Below, piece after piece: positions 8,502-17,856 of a stretch of 64,000 nucleotides of DNA. Where the stretch lies: contig NZ_JAPDDT010000003.1 of the NCBI RefSeq assembly GCF_025950235.1, positions 62,001 through 126,000 on the forward strand. Direction: 5' to 3'. The notes beneath the pieces were generated by a model. That model saw only the letters and a program-made list of their open reading frames with translations. It had not been told where the DNA came from and searched no databases. Within the stretch, counting starts at the first letter, position 1; every line of letters begins with the position of its first letter. Both the position numbers and the translations under genes were made by a program. This DNA is from Luteolibacter arcticus (lineage in GTDB: Bacteria > Verrucomicrobiota > Verrucomicrobiia > Verrucomicrobiales > Akkermansiaceae).

Positions 8502-9422
8502 ATGAAACGCCGCCACTTCCTCGGCACCGCCACCGCCCTGCTGCCAGGTGCATCGTTGTCCCTCGCCGCCGACGAGCAAACCCAAGCTCAAGCGCAAGCC
8601 CCGCTACTCCGCTTCGGCCTGATTGCCGATGCCCAATACGCGGACGCCGATGCTGAAGGCGAGCGCCACTACCGGGCCACGCCGGAAAAGCTGAAGCGCG
8701 CGGTGGAGACGATCCGCGCCGCGAAGCCCGCCTTCACCTTGCATCTCGGCGACTTCATCGACCGCGATTTCAAGTCCTTCGATACAATGCTGCCGCTGAT
8801 CAATGAGCTCGGCCATCCAGTATATCACCTGCTGGGCAACCACGACTACACCGTGGCGGACGGCGACAAGGCCCGGGTGGTCGCCACGCTCGGCATGCCG
8901 CACGACTACTATACCTTTCGTAGTGGCAACATCCGCATCGTGATGCTGGATACGAATTCCATCTCAACCTACAAGAACCCAAAGGATTCACCCGCCACGG
9001 CAGCCGCGGCGGCGCAACTGAAAGCCGCCGAAGCCAGCGGCAGTCCCGGTGCGAAGCCATGGAATGGCGGTGTCTCTGATCCCCAACTCGAATGGCTCGA
9101 CCGCGAGCTCGCCGCCGCCGACTTTGCGAAGGAGCACGTGATCGTCTGCGGCCATCACCCGCTACTCCCCGCGGACATGCACCAGCTCTGGAACTTCGAG
9201 GCGGTGCTCGCCGTGCTCGACCGGCATCCGTCCGTGGTCGCATGGTTCAATGGCCACAACCACGCCGGCGACTTCGTCGAGCGCAATGGCCGGCCGTACC
9301 TGACCTTCCGCTCGATGCTCCATCATCCGGAGAACACGGCGTTCTCCATCATCGATGTCCACGCCGACCGCATCGTCGTGACCGGTCACGGTCGGGAGAT
9401 CACGCGGACGCTCGAGATCTAG
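8502..9422 (+). CDS. Exported metallophosphoesterase, ADP-ribose/CDP-alcohol diphosphatase-like
   Basis: 306 residues with a Tat-type leader (KRRHFLGTATALL, then an Ala-rich cleavage region). The calcineurin-like two-metal site is complete: GLIADAQY, HLGDFIDRD, LLGNHDY, VCGHHPLL and NGHNHAGD. The opening IADAQYADAD with a following HYR stretch and the spacing resemble the Mn-dependent ADP-ribose/CDP-alcohol diphosphatase group (ADPRM). Hydrolysis of a CDP-alcohol or similar nucleotide at the cell envelope would fit the lipid-type genes just upstream, but that is inference. Transcribed separately after a 208-base gap. Confidence 0.8.
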   Translation: MKRRHFLGTATALLPGASLSLAADEQTQAQAQAPLLRFGLIADAQYADADAEGERHYRATPEKLKRAVETIRAAKPAFTLHLGDFIDRDFKSFDTMLPLINELGHPVYHLLGNHDYTVADGDKARVVATLGMPHDYYTFRSGNIRIVMLDTNSISTYKNPKDSPATAAAAAQLKAAEASGSPGAKPWNGGVSDPQLEWLDRELAAADFAKEHVIVCGHHPLLPADMHQLWNFEAVLAVLDRHPSVVAWFNGHNHAGDFVERNGRPYLTFRSMLHHPENTAFSIIDVHADRIVVTGHGREITRTLEI

Positions 9423-9432
9423 CATTTGCCAC

Positions 9433-9547
9433 GTAGCGGAGCGGCTGCGCCGCTCCGACTGGGGGCGGACCGCAACGGCGAAGCGATCGCTTTCGGCCCC
9501 TGCGGCCCGCACCCCGCCGGAAGGAAGCAGTCCTTCCGCTACTTAGC
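9433..9547. repeat. Nested palindromic intergenic repeat
   Basis: Outer inverted arms GTAGCGGA (9433-9440) and TCCGCTAC (9535-9542) enclose a perfect 9-bp hairpin at 9437-9445/9449-9457 and a second hairpin GGAAGGA/TCCTTCC near 9520-9538. The unit lies between two convergent genes, so it may serve as their shared terminator, or be another interspersed palindromic element like that at 189-349. Confidence 0.45.
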
Positions 9548-9632
9548 GAAAAGACTCGGGAAAGGCCGCCCCGCGCTCCCGTGCGGGACGACCTCCCCCA
9601 TTGTCCCTCCGGACGGGTACCATGAGAAATCA

Positions 9633-11705
9633 TCAGAGCTCGACCTTGAGGCGAGCGAAGAGCTTGCCGCCCGGCGGCATCGGGAAGCTAACGGTCCACA
9701 CTTGCCCGCCGGGGCTTTCCTCCGTGGTGATGGTCACACCATCCTCGCCATCGGCTGCGACCAATGGCAGATCCAGGCTCGTCCCGTACTCAATCACGGG
9801 CTCGACCGAAGACGCGCCGGCATTGCGCTCGAAGACGAAGAGGAAACGGTCACCCGAAACGGAACCGGACGGTTCGCCAGGCGGCGGACCCGCGACCAGG
9901 GGATCGCCATCCAGGAAGAACTCCAGCGCATTGGCAAAGCCATCGGAATCAGGGTCGGCTTCGGCAAGCTCGTCCCCTTCGTTCTCCCAATCGAACGCCG
10001 ACGCCCAGGTGGCATAGGGAGACACGCCGGGGGTGACCGCGATCTTGTTCCCCTCATAGGCATAGTCGATGGTATAACCGTCACCACCCTCGATGCCTGC
10101 GAAGTCACCACCACTACGAGTCCCGTAGCTCGCGATGATGTAGGGCTCCGTCAATGGCGGACCATCCGGAAGCTCGATCAAAAGAGTCGCGCCTTCCACA
10201 TTCAGGTCGCCCGTCACCGCGAGCAAGTCGCCATCGGCGGCCGTGAGTTCGATCGCCAGCGTGCCACTCACCGAGACATCCTCCTCGACGGTGAGCGTGC
10301 CAACCCCGTGGCCCGGCGCAATGGTCCCTTGCGCCGTCACCGATCCGCCGATCGTGCCCGCACCAGCAAGCGTGCCGCCGGCCGCCACGGTCACATCGGA
10401 ATCCGTGAGTTCACCATCGATGTAAAGTGTCCCACCCTCCACCACGGTGGTGCCGGTGTAGAAACCCGTTCCCTCGTAGGTCAGCGAGCCCACACCCCTC
10501 TTGGTCAAGCCGCCGCCACCATCGAGCAAGTCCACGGCAAATCCGATGTCCAGTTGAGTGAAACCCGAGTTCAACTCGGGAGTCGTATCAATGATCACCC
10601 CGCCATCCTCGATCGTCACGCTGTCCAGGCCGCTGATGAAATCGGCATCGTTGGACCGGGCGGTTAGCGTGCCGCCATTGAAAATCATCGCCGCGGTGCC
10701 GGTGCTGTCGCCCTTCACGATGCGACTCGCGGAAAGCGTGCCGCCATTGTGCACGAAGGTCGCACTGGCGGAGTCCGCATGGCCCATCACCAGCGTGGCC
10801 AGCGTCGCGATCGAGTTGCTGCCACTCAGCGTCCAGGTGGCAGTGGCGGTGCCACTTTCACCGAGATAGGTGTCGCGCTCCCGGTTGACGAAGTAACCTC
10901 CGGTTTGTTCGATGGCCCCGGTGCTGCCGTTCCCCCGGCCGATGGCTACATGGGTGCCCGGCATGGTTGGCAGCTTGCTGAAGGAACCATTACCGCTGAT
11001 CTTGAAGGTCCCACTGGCGCCTTCCCCGCCTACGATGAACCAGTCATGCGCATTCGCCGCAGACTGGCCCGTGAAGTCGTAGATCCCGGTGGCGCCGGTC
11101 CCGCTGCCGATCTGCCACGAGGTCATGCACATGATGAAGCCGGAGAATTGGACGAACTCGCCATTGCTGCCATTCCCTTCACCGATGATCGTGGCCCCGG
11201 CACCGGAGCGATTGATGAAGCCATTGTAAAAGGTGAAGAGCCCGCTACCTCCGGCGGTGCCGACGGTCATCGCGCCACTGGCCACGAGCTGCCCATTGTC
11301 CAGGTCGAACTTGCCGAGCCCTCCGGACTGCTGGCCGATGGTGAAGGCTCCCGAGTTCGTAAGCGACTGCCCGGGCGTCACGCCGAAGCTACCCTCCGGC
11401 ACGCTGAGCGAACCCACCGTGCGCCCGTCGGTGAGCCATACGGTGCCGCCGTTGGAGACGATGGCGGTGTCACCACCGCCGGGTAACACGCCGCCGGTCC
11501 AGTTGGCGGTGTCGTTGTAATCACCTTCCCCCCCCGACCACGAAATGCTCGCGGCATGGAGGGGAGTGGCGAGGAGGATCGCCGTCGCCAGAGCTTGGAT
11601 TGGGCGACGGGTGACGGGGGTCGAAGTGAAGCGGGTTTGAACGGGGATCGAAGGCAACCTATTTTTCACGATCGCCCGATATCCGCCTGCCACGACGATC
11701 ACCAC
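9633..11705 (-). CDS. Secreted autotransporter-associated beta-strand repeat protein
   Basis: 690 residues in the open frame. An N-terminal signal (RRPIQALATAILLATPLHA) is followed by ISWSGGEGDYNDTANWTGG, typical of Verrucomicrobia beta-helix proteins. There are Gly/Thr/Ser-rich repeats, and near residue 420 the autotransporter-associated strand motif GGGLTKRGVGSLTYEGTGFY with TGTTVVEGGTLYIDG. The C-terminus has the SDGFANALEFFLDG segment and ends GGKLFARLKVEL, a module shared with the 36.6-39.6 kb gene. The track-length start is GTG at 11705; an internal GTG at 11669 (MKNRLPS) leaves a more normal signal peptide and may be correct. Likely cell-surface or extracellular; function unknown. Confidence 0.8.
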   Translation of the reverse strand: MVIVVAGGYRAIVKNRLPSIPVQTRFTSTPVTRRPIQALATAILLATPLHAASISWSGGEGDYNDTANWTGGVLPGGGDTAIVSNGGTVWLTDGRTVGSLSVPEGSFGVTPGQSLTNSGAFTIGQQSGGLGKFDLDNGQLVASGAMTVGTAGGSGLFTFYNGFINRSGAGATIIGEGNGSNGEFVQFSGFIMCMTSWQIGSGTGATGIYDFTGQSAANAHDWFIVGGEGASGTFKISGNGSFSKLPTMPGTHVAIGRGNGSTGAIEQTGGYFVNRERDTYLGESGTATATWTLSGSNSIATLATLVMGHADSASATFVHNGGTLSASRIVKGDSTGTAAMIFNGGTLTARSNDADFISGLDSVTIEDGGVIIDTTPELNSGFTQLDIGFAVDLLDGGGGLTKRGVGSLTYEGTGFYTGTTVVEGGTLYIDGELTDSDVTVAAGGTLAGAGTIGGSVTAQGTIAPGHGVGTLTVEEDVSVSGTLAIELTAADGDLLAVTGDLNVEGATLLIELPDGPPLTEPYIIASYGTRSGGDFAGIEGGDGYTIDYAYEGNKIAVTPGVSPYATWASAFDWENEGDELAEADPDSDGFANALEFFLDGDPLVAGPPPGEPSGSVSGDRFLFVFERNAGASSVEPVIEYGTSLDLPLVAADGEDGVTITTEESPGGQVWTVSFPMPPGGKLFARLKVEL

Positions 11706-11756
11706 CCGGATGGGACGAAGCGGCTTCGCCCCGTGACGAAAGCGCCATCGACAGAC

Positions 11757-12506
11757 TCAGCCTGCACCCAGCCGTTCCTGCAGATCGCGCAGCGGGCTGG
11801 TCATGTCCACGCGCGCGCCGGACTTCAGGATCACGCAATAGCTTCCCGCCCCCATCGGCTGCACCTCACGCAGTCGGGACAGGTTGATGATCGCCGAGCG
11901 GCTCACGCGCATGAAGCCATACGGCTCCAGCCGGTCGGTCATCGCCGCCATGGTCTCGCGTACGATGTGCCGCTCGGTACCGCAGTGGAGCACCAGGTAA
12001 TTCCCCGCTGCCTCGACATGATCAATCTCTCCGGCGCGGACGAAGATGATGCGCTCCGGCGACTTCACCAGCACCCGCGGGCCGCCATCGATGGTGTGCA
12101 GGTGCGACTTCAACTGCGCCAGCCCCCCATCCGACCCCGAGGCCAGCCGCTCGCGGGCACGCTCGATGGCCTCCTTGAAGCGAGCTGCCTTGAAGGGCTT
12201 CAGCAGGTAATCCACCGCGCTCACTTCAAATGCGCGCACCGCGTGGGTATCATACGCCGTGGTGAAGATCACCGCCGGCGCGGGATCGGCGGGCAGTTCC
12301 TCCAGCACATCGAAGCCACTCAGCCGTGGCATCTGGATGTCCAAGAAGAGCAGCTCCGGCCGCAACTCCACACACATAGCGAGCGCGCCCTCTCCATCGG
12401 CTGCCTCCCCGGCGATCTCGATGTCTGGCTCGCAGGCTAACAGACTGCGGACCCGTTCGCGGGCCAGCTCTTCATCGTCCACGATCAGACAGCGGAACTT
12501 TTTCAT
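11757..12506 (-). CDS. LytTR-family response regulator
   Basis: 249 residues. The receiver domain (1-120) has the acidic pair in LIVDDEEL, the phospho-acceptor Asp56 in LFLDIQMP and the lysine in DYLLKPF. Residues about 145-245 form a LytTR DNA-binding domain (RIIFVRAGEIDHVEAAGNY, then FMRVSRSAIINLSRLREVQP). It follows the kinase gene by 6 bases, so the two make a LytS/LytR-type two-component operon with the kinase first. Target genes are unknown; such regulators usually act on envelope or exported functions. Confidence 0.93.
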   Translation of the reverse strand: MKKFRCLIVDDEELARERVRSLLACEPDIEIAGEAADGEGALAMCVELRPELLFLDIQMPRLSGFDVLEELPADPAPAVIFTTAYDTHAVRAFEVSAVDYLLKPFKAARFKEAIERARERLASGSDGGLAQLKSHLHTIDGGPRVLVKSPERIIFVRAGEIDHVEAAGNYLVLHCGTERHIVRETMAAMTDRLEPYGFMRVSRSAIINLSRLREVQPMGAGSYCVILKSGARVDMTSPLRDLQERLGAG

Positions 12507-12512
12507 GTCAGG

Positions 12513-13904
12513 TCATGGTGTGAAAGAGTGTGCGGGGAGCTGGATGATCATGCGGACGCCGCCACCCGGCGGCTCCTCGGAGCGGAAAGCGTGCCGACCG
12601 GGATAGAGCGCGGCGAGTCGCTCGCGGATGCTGGCCAGCCCGATGCCGCTCCCACTGCCGGAGCTGCCCGATGAATGACCGAGGCCTACGCCATCGTCCT
12701 CGATGAGGATGGTCAGCATCTCGCCCTCCACCGTGGTGGAGATGCGCACGCTGCCGCCCGCGCCGCGTGGCTCGATGCCGTGGTGAATCGCATTCTCCAC
12801 CAGCGGCTGCACCAGTAGCGCGGGCACCAGCAGTCCGAGCGTGTCGCGGCTGATCTCGCGTTCCACCTTCAGCCGCTCGCCGAAGCGCATCCGCTGCAGA
12901 TCGAGATAGCGGTCGATGAAATGCAGCTCCTCGCGTAACGGGATCTCCGCCTGGCGTTCACCATCAAGCGCGATGCGCAGCAGCTCGCTGAGCGAGGTGA
13001 TCATCTCCTCCGCCCGCTCCGGATCCTTGCGGGTGAGCATGGCGATGCCATTGAGCGTGTTGAAAAGAAAGTGCGGCTGGAGCTGGGCTTGCAAGGCGCG
13101 GGCACGGGCCATTGCGTGGCTAGAGTCGAGCAGCGCCGCGCGTTCATTCTCCTGCCGCGCCTTGCGCAGGAAGATCCCGGCATGCGCGGCCACCAGCAGC
13201 GCAAGAAACGCAAAGCTATCTAACAAAACCATCGACCTCGCCTGCGACTTGAGCAGACCGCCTAGCGCCGCCTCCGAACGAGTGGCGATCACCGACCACT
13301 TCGCCTCGATGCGCTGCTTCATTTCCTCCCGCGTGAAGATCATGCCCGGCAATTTCCGCGGATCGACTTCCGGCGGTAGGCCGAAGGCCTCGGGCAATTC
13401 CGTCTGCGGATTGCGGCCGATCTCGCGCGCCAGCGGGATGCCGAATTCCCCGCCCGGGGTCTTGTCGAAGCCCGGCGGGAACCACGTTTCCACTGCGGGC
13501 ATCGGAGCCAGGATCGGCTGCCTCCGCGCCGCACGGTCCTGAAAGGCGGCACTCACCCCGATGAAAAGCGCACCCGCTGTTAGAAGCAGCGCGGCATTCC
13601 GCCACTTCGCCACACCGAAGAGCGGAAACCGGAACGCGAACCACAACACATACGGCGACAGGATCAGCCACGGCACCCACGGCAGCAGTTGCTGATTCAG
13701 CAACAGCCTCGACGCGGACGAATCGAGCGCGCCACCGGCCCCCATCTCGACGAAGACGACGCGGCTCTCCGGCTCGCGAAGCGCAAACCACCACAGCACC
13801 GCTGCGGCAAGCACGGTCCACGCCGCGAAGAACGCGCCCGGCAGCCACCGTGGCAGGAGGAAGCCGGTGCGTGATGAAGACAGGGTCATCGGCGCTGTCA
13901 TCAT
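12513..13904 (-). CDS. LytS-type membrane sensor histidine kinase
   Basis: 463 residues. The N-terminal region has membrane helices at about 20-42, 75-95, 105-125 and 225-245, with a periplasmic loop of roughly 90 residues between the third and fourth that could be the sensor. The His_kinase (PF06580) signature QLQPHFLFNTLNGIAML contains the phospho-accepting histidine. The ATPase domain shows VENAIHHG and DDGVGLG with SGSGIGLASIRERL. Two starts (MM) lie at the very beginning. First gene of the operon with the LytTR regulator. Confidence 0.92.
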   Translation of the reverse strand: MMTAPMTLSSSRTGFLLPRWLPGAFFAAWTVLAAAVLWWFALREPESRVVFVEMGAGGALDSSASRLLLNQQLLPWVPWLILSPYVLWFAFRFPLFGVAKWRNAALLLTAGALFIGVSAAFQDRAARRQPILAPMPAVETWFPPGFDKTPGGEFGIPLAREIGRNPQTELPEAFGLPPEVDPRKLPGMIFTREEMKQRIEAKWSVIATRSEAALGGLLKSQARSMVLLDSFAFLALLVAAHAGIFLRKARQENERAALLDSSHAMARARALQAQLQPHFLFNTLNGIAMLTRKDPERAEEMITSLSELLRIALDGERQAEIPLREELHFIDRYLDLQRMRFGERLKVEREISRDTLGLLVPALLVQPLVENAIHHGIEPRGAGGSVRISTTVEGEMLTILIEDDGVGLGHSSGSSGSGSGIGLASIRERLAALYPGRHAFRSEEPPGGGVRMIIQLPAHSFTP

Positions 13905-13989
13905 GAGGGATCACCGTTCAGCGGCAGCGTGCATTGGGACGAACTAGCCGCCAACGGGGATGAAGGCACCAAAAATCGGGATGGAGAGA

Positions 13990-14490
13990 TCACTCCCGCC
14001 ATCCTTCCGACGCCTCAATGGCCATCAGGAACCCGCGCAATGAATCCACGACCGGGAACTCGCCAATCTCGTGGTCGTGGAAGAACACGCCGCGCCCCGG
14101 CTGCTTGGGATCGAAAAGATACCGGTTACCGCAACCGTCATTCGCGATTGCGACATAGGACTCGCATCCCGGCCAAGCTTCCCGCGGGGACTCGCCGTCA
14201 ATTGCCTCGAAGGAATCGATATCCCACTCGCCCGATTCGAGCCGGAGCGTCGCACTCTTCTCGAGCAAAGGCTGACGGTAAAAGGCCTTTAGCTCGGCAG
14301 GTAGTTCCACTCCGAAATGAGCTTCCATCGCAGCGAAATCAGGCGCGGCCAGCCGCTCCCGATAGCGGGCTACCGCCAGTTCGTCGCGCCGCTTCCTGAA
14401 CGGTGCGCGCATACGTCGCACCAACCAGATGAGGCCGATGGCAGGAATGGCCAGCACCGCCATTAGGATAACGACTTCGAAATCGGACAC
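13990..14490 (-). CDS. SUKH (SMI1/KNR4) domain protein with N-terminal membrane anchor
   Basis: 166 residues. A single membrane helix at 5-25 (VVILMAVLAIPAIGLIWLV) is followed by a basic stretch and then a SUKH fold: FGVELPAELKAFYRQPLL, ESGEWDIDSFEAI, YVAIANDGCGNRYLFD and GVFFHDHEIGEF. SUKH proteins bind partner proteins and are often toxin immunity proteins. No toxin gene adjoins it, so it may be a housekeeping or orphan member. The membrane anchor is less usual for the family. Confidence 0.8.
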   Translation of the reverse strand: MSDFEVVILMAVLAIPAIGLIWLVRRMRAPFRKRRDELAVARYRERLAAPDFAAMEAHFGVELPAELKAFYRQPLLEKSATLRLESGEWDIDSFEAIDGESPREAWPGCESYVAIANDGCGNRYLFDPKQPGRGVFFHDHEIGEFPVVDSLRGFLMAIEASEGWRE

Positions 14491-14612
14491 GACGGCTAGA
14501 AAGACAGCGACGCTCTAGCAGGAAATCTGTCGGGAATCCACGACCAAACACGGCCTCCACCCTACCTCATCGGAGGATCGACGCGGGGGCCCGATTTAAC
14601 CAACGTAGTGGG

Positions 14613-15752
14613 ATGAAACCGATGCTCCTCGCCTTGCTCCTGCCGGTCATCGCTTTCGCAGAACCCGAGCTGCGCCAGGGCCGCTTTCACACGCCGGAGC
14701 AGGCGAAGGCGGAAATGGATGCTCGTTGGCAGGACTACGGCACTCGCGAGGGCTGGGAGAAGCGGGCAGCGGCAATTCGGCAGGGCATCCTCGAAGGCAC
14801 CGGGCTTTGGCCGCTGCCGGAAGCACGGAAGCCACCGGTGGTGATCCGCCATTCCGAGCAGATGCAAGCCGGCTACACCGTGGAAAACGTGACGCTCGAA
14901 ACCGCGCCCGGCTTCTACCTCTGCGGGAATCTTTACCTGCCAGAGGCGCAGGAAAGGATGCCGGTGGTGCTCTGCACGCATGGCCACGGCTCGATGAAGG
15001 ACGCGCTGGCCCGTGGCCGCTTCCATGAGTCGATGCAGAAGCGCTGCGGTGCCTTGGCGAAGATGGGTTGCGCGGTTTTCGCGTATGACATGATCGGCTA
15101 CGGCGAGTCCGCTGTCGCGGGGTGGAAGCACGGCGTGAGCGGCCAGGAGCTGCGCCTGCAATTGTGGAACTCGATGCGCGCGCTCGATTTCATGCTCTCG
15201 CTGCCCGGCGCGGACGCCACGCGGGTGGCGGTGACCGGCGAGTCCGGCGGCGGCACCCAGGCCTTCCTCCTCGCCGCGGTGGACGACCGCGTGACGGCAT
15301 CGATCCCCTGCGTGCAGGTGTCGTCGTGGTTTTATGGCGGCTGCGCGTGCGAAAGCGGCCTGCCGATCCACGTGCGGCCCGATCATGTGGCGAACAACGC
15401 AGAGATCGCCGCAGTCATCGCGCCGAAGCCGCTGCTGGTGATCTCGGATGGCAAGGACTGGACGCAGCACGTGCCCAAGCTGGAGCTGCCGCACTTGCAG
15501 CGAATCTACGGACTCTTCGGCAAAGAGGATGCCGTGGAGAACGCGCACTTCGCGGACGAAGGGCATGACTACGGCCCATCGAAGCGCACCGCGATGTATC
15601 GCTTCGTGGGAAAGTCCTTCTCGCTCGATGCGGCGAAGGCGGATGAGGCAAGCGTAGTGGCTCTTCCCGGGGCATCGCTGCGGGCCTTCGACGGAACGCA
15701 CCCGCGCCCCGAGACCGAAGTGCCGGCGAATTCGGAGGCGAAGCTCTACTAG
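14613..15752 (+). CDS. Secreted alpha/beta hydrolase, acetylxylan-esterase-like
   Basis: 379 residues with a signal peptide (MKPMLLALLLPVIAFA). The fold is the dienelactone hydrolase/acetyl xylan esterase type: VVLCTHGHGS oxyanion loop, AYDMIGYGES, then the nucleophile elbow in VAVTGESGGGTQ. A late VISDGKDW and HFADEGHDYG supply the acid and the catalytic histidine. Planctomycete and Verrucomicrobia genomes carry many such enzymes for deacetylating or de-esterifying polysaccharides; the substrate here cannot be read. No operon partner. Confidence 0.8.
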   Translation: MKPMLLALLLPVIAFAEPELRQGRFHTPEQAKAEMDARWQDYGTREGWEKRAAAIRQGILEGTGLWPLPEARKPPVVIRHSEQMQAGYTVENVTLETAPGFYLCGNLYLPEAQERMPVVLCTHGHGSMKDALARGRFHESMQKRCGALAKMGCAVFAYDMIGYGESAVAGWKHGVSGQELRLQLWNSMRALDFMLSLPGADATRVAVTGESGGGTQAFLLAAVDDRVTASIPCVQVSSWFYGGCACESGLPIHVRPDHVANNAEIAAVIAPKPLLVISDGKDWTQHVPKLELPHLQRIYGLFGKEDAVENAHFADEGHDYGPSKRTAMYRFVGKSFSLDAAKADEASVVALPGASLRAFDGTHPRPETEVPANSEAKLY

Positions 15753-16022
15753 GTCAATCGGAGGCGAATCGGGCGACCTACTGCGGGTCCTCCATGAATC
15801 GCCCGACGAGCCAAACGATCGCCAAGGCAACGACAATGGCCGCGTCAGCGGCAAACTCGCAATCAGGAGGATCAGGCAGCGGGAACACGGGGACGGCTTT
15901 TACCCGGGAGCGCGGCAGGTTTCAAATCCCGTTAGGTGAAGGGAGAGGGAGAGGTGAAATCCACGCGCCTTCAAGACCCCAAGGCATCGTTGCCAGGACC
16001 GGTGCCCGCGTCGCCGCCTCCC

Positions 16023-16586
16023 CTAGGTCTGGTCGAGGATGTAGGCCACGGCCTCGCCGATACATGCGCCCACGGCCTGTTTGCCGTATTTGTCTCCCTT
16101 GATGTGGTAGATGAGCTCCCTGTAAGGGAGGATGGGTGGGTGGGCGAAAACCCGGACGTCCGAGCCGGTCAGCCTGAAATACAGCGAGTATTTCAGCGAA
16201 TCCTTGTACAACCGCACCACCAATTGCGGACGCGCGCCCTCGTCAAGTTGGGGGGCGTCGCCCTCCTTTTCGACGGAATACCCCAGGCGAATCTTGTGCT
16301 CGCTGAGGATCTTCTTCGCCTCCTCCAATTCCTTGGCGATTTCGCCGGAACTTTCCGCCAGGAACTTTTCGACGGTCGCCTTTCGTTGTGCCTCGGCTCC
16401 CTCGTCGGTTCGCGGGCGGACTTGCTTGGGCTCGGCGAGAGCCTTTCTCACAGCATCTACGATGCCCGTAGTAGTAGTGGCAGGTTGGGGTTCCGCGATT
16501 AGCGGCTGCAAAAAGCAGAGGCAAAGAACCGCTAATGGAAGGCCGCTTCCTAGTGCACGTCGGACGGCACTTCGGTTGCTTAACAC
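16023..16586 (-). CDS. Hypothetical exported protein
   Basis: 187 residues, not recognised. It has a signal peptide (ALGSGLPLAVLCLCFLQPLIA), then a charged helical segment with possible coiled coil (about 50-95, rich in E, K and A), then a more strand-rich C-terminal half (PQLVVRLYKDSLKYSLYFRL). Probably periplasmic. Stands alone; the plus-strand frame overlapping it has no family features. Confidence 0.6.
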   Translation of the reverse strand: MLSNRSAVRRALGSGLPLAVLCLCFLQPLIAEPQPATTTTGIVDAVRKALAEPKQVRPRTDEGAEAQRKATVEKFLAESSGEIAKELEEAKKILSEHKIRLGYSVEKEGDAPQLDEGARPQLVVRLYKDSLKYSLYFRLTGSDVRVFAHPPILPYRELIYHIKGDKYGKQAVGACIGEAVAYILDQT

Positions 16587-16784
16587 CGCGACGATAATCG
16601 CTGGCCCGCAGCGACTCGCAAGCCGGAAAATTGTAACAGGGGCAAATGAACCGGTTCACGGCGACGACGATCGATTGCGGACTTACGCAGTGATCGGGAG
16701 TTCAATGAAGGAACAGGTAATTTCGCTCCCGATGGCAAAGCGGTGGCATTGCGCAGGACCGATCTTTCTGTTGGATTGGTACCC

Positions 16785-17255
16785 GTGCATCACCGGCCGC
16801 TCCATCGGTCCCGGCTCGTCTGGTTCGGCGTGTTGGGATTCGTCTTCATCGCATGGGCATGGATGGACTCCGCATGGCGCGCAACCGACCTGGCGTATTG
16901 TCACGACACCCGGCAGATCGGAATCGCACAACACGGGGGAGAGTGGGTAATCTACCACACGCAGACGCCGTCGAATCGATCATGGCCGGGGCGCTACGTC
17001 ACGTCATCGCGCACGGCGTCTTCTCCACCATCCGGGGAGACGCCGCGGATCGGGCGGCTGAGCCTTCCACGGTTCGTGAGTCCCATGATCGAGGATCGTT
17101 TGTTGAATGCGGAGAAGCCCTCGCTTGGGAAAATTCACCACTTCAGCATCGGCATTGCCCATTGGTTTCTGCCCCTCCTCCTTGTTCTCCCGTGGGCCGC
17201 CTTCCTCGCATGGCGTTCGCAGCGCTTGAAGCGGCTAACAGAAGCCAAGCCATGA
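16785..17255 (+). CDS. Small membrane protein, tandem paralogue A
   Basis: 156 residues from a GTG start (frame open to 16743). A membrane helix near 15-35 (LVWFGVLGFVFIAWAWMDS) precedes a soluble domain that includes IGIAQHGGEWVIYH, and a second helix near 130-150 (WFLPLLLVLPWAAFLAW) is followed by a basic tail. The first helix and its WAWxDS end are the same pattern as in the next gene, so the two look like tandem duplicates. The start was chosen to match the paralogue. Function unknown. Its stop overlaps the next start (ATGA). Confidence 0.65.
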   Translation: MHHRPLHRSRLVWFGVLGFVFIAWAWMDSAWRATDLAYCHDTRQIGIAQHGGEWVIYHTQTPSNRSWPGRYVTSSRTASSPPSGETPRIGRLSLPRFVSPMIEDRLLNAEKPSLGKIHHFSIGIAHWFLPLLLVLPWAAFLAWRSQRLKRLTEAKP

Positions 17256-17641
17256 CGCCGCGCCCCTGCTACCGCTGGAAGACCTTTTGGCTCGGGCTGT
17301 TCGTCGCCAGCTTCCTCGGGTGGGCCTGGTGGGATAGCAACTCTCACGAAACCGTCGCGTTTCGCTCGGGCTGGACCCGCACGACCTATCTCTACAGCGC
17401 GACTGGCGAGACCATCTTCGCGAGAGGATGCACGATCGAGTTCGGGGTTATGGGCAATGCATGGGGATTCTCGCACAACGAACTACCGGTCTTGCCGCCG
17501 TTCTGGGAACTCGGCGACGGCGTCAGCGGCTTCAAGGTTCCTGATCCCCTCGTCTTCTTTTCCTTTCTCGGCCTATGGGCCGGCTGGCTGGTGGCGATGG
17601 CGCCGCCTGCAAAGGCTTCCCTACTGATCCTTCGGGGATGA
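17252..17641 (+). CDS. Small membrane protein, tandem paralogue B
   Basis: 129 residues. Helix one (FWLGLFVASFLGWAWWDS) is followed by SHETVAFRSGW and IEFGVMGNAWGFSH, and a C-terminal helix (VFFSFLGLWAGWLVAMA) ends the protein. It is translationally coupled to the upstream paralogue. The layout helix-extracellular domain-helix is shared, but the middle domains have diverged. Function unknown. Confidence 0.65.
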   Translation: MTPRPCYRWKTFWLGLFVASFLGWAWWDSNSHETVAFRSGWTRTTYLYSATGETIFARGCTIEFGVMGNAWGFSHNELPVLPPFWELGDGVSGFKVPDPLVFFSFLGLWAGWLVAMAPPAKASLLILRG

Positions 17642-17856
17642 ACAGAAAGGTCGTGGGGCATCTGCCGATAAGAAATTTCCTATTTTACCCGGGTTAATTT
17701 GAAACGCCTCGTGCGCCCCTATTCCTCGCCCGGCAGCGATGAATCGATCAAGCAGGACGGAGTGGGCGCCTAAAGCCCTTCTTCTTTTCTGGAAGGATTC
17801 CCCATTTTAGATCGTTACGGGCGAGCGAATCCGGCTTAATGCCGCATCTTTCAATA

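Noticed and set aside
9426..10667. 413-codon plus-strand frame
   Set aside because: Antisense to the beta-strand-repeat gene, which has a signal peptide and repeat motifs.
14562..15854. 430-codon minus-strand frame
   Set aside because: Antisense to the esterase gene with GESGGG nucleophile; histidine/arginine-rich shadow.
15778..15888. 36-codon minus-strand frame from GTG with one hydrophobic helix
   Set aside because: Plausible as a membrane peptide, but there is no ribosome site, no ATG and no conserved pattern.
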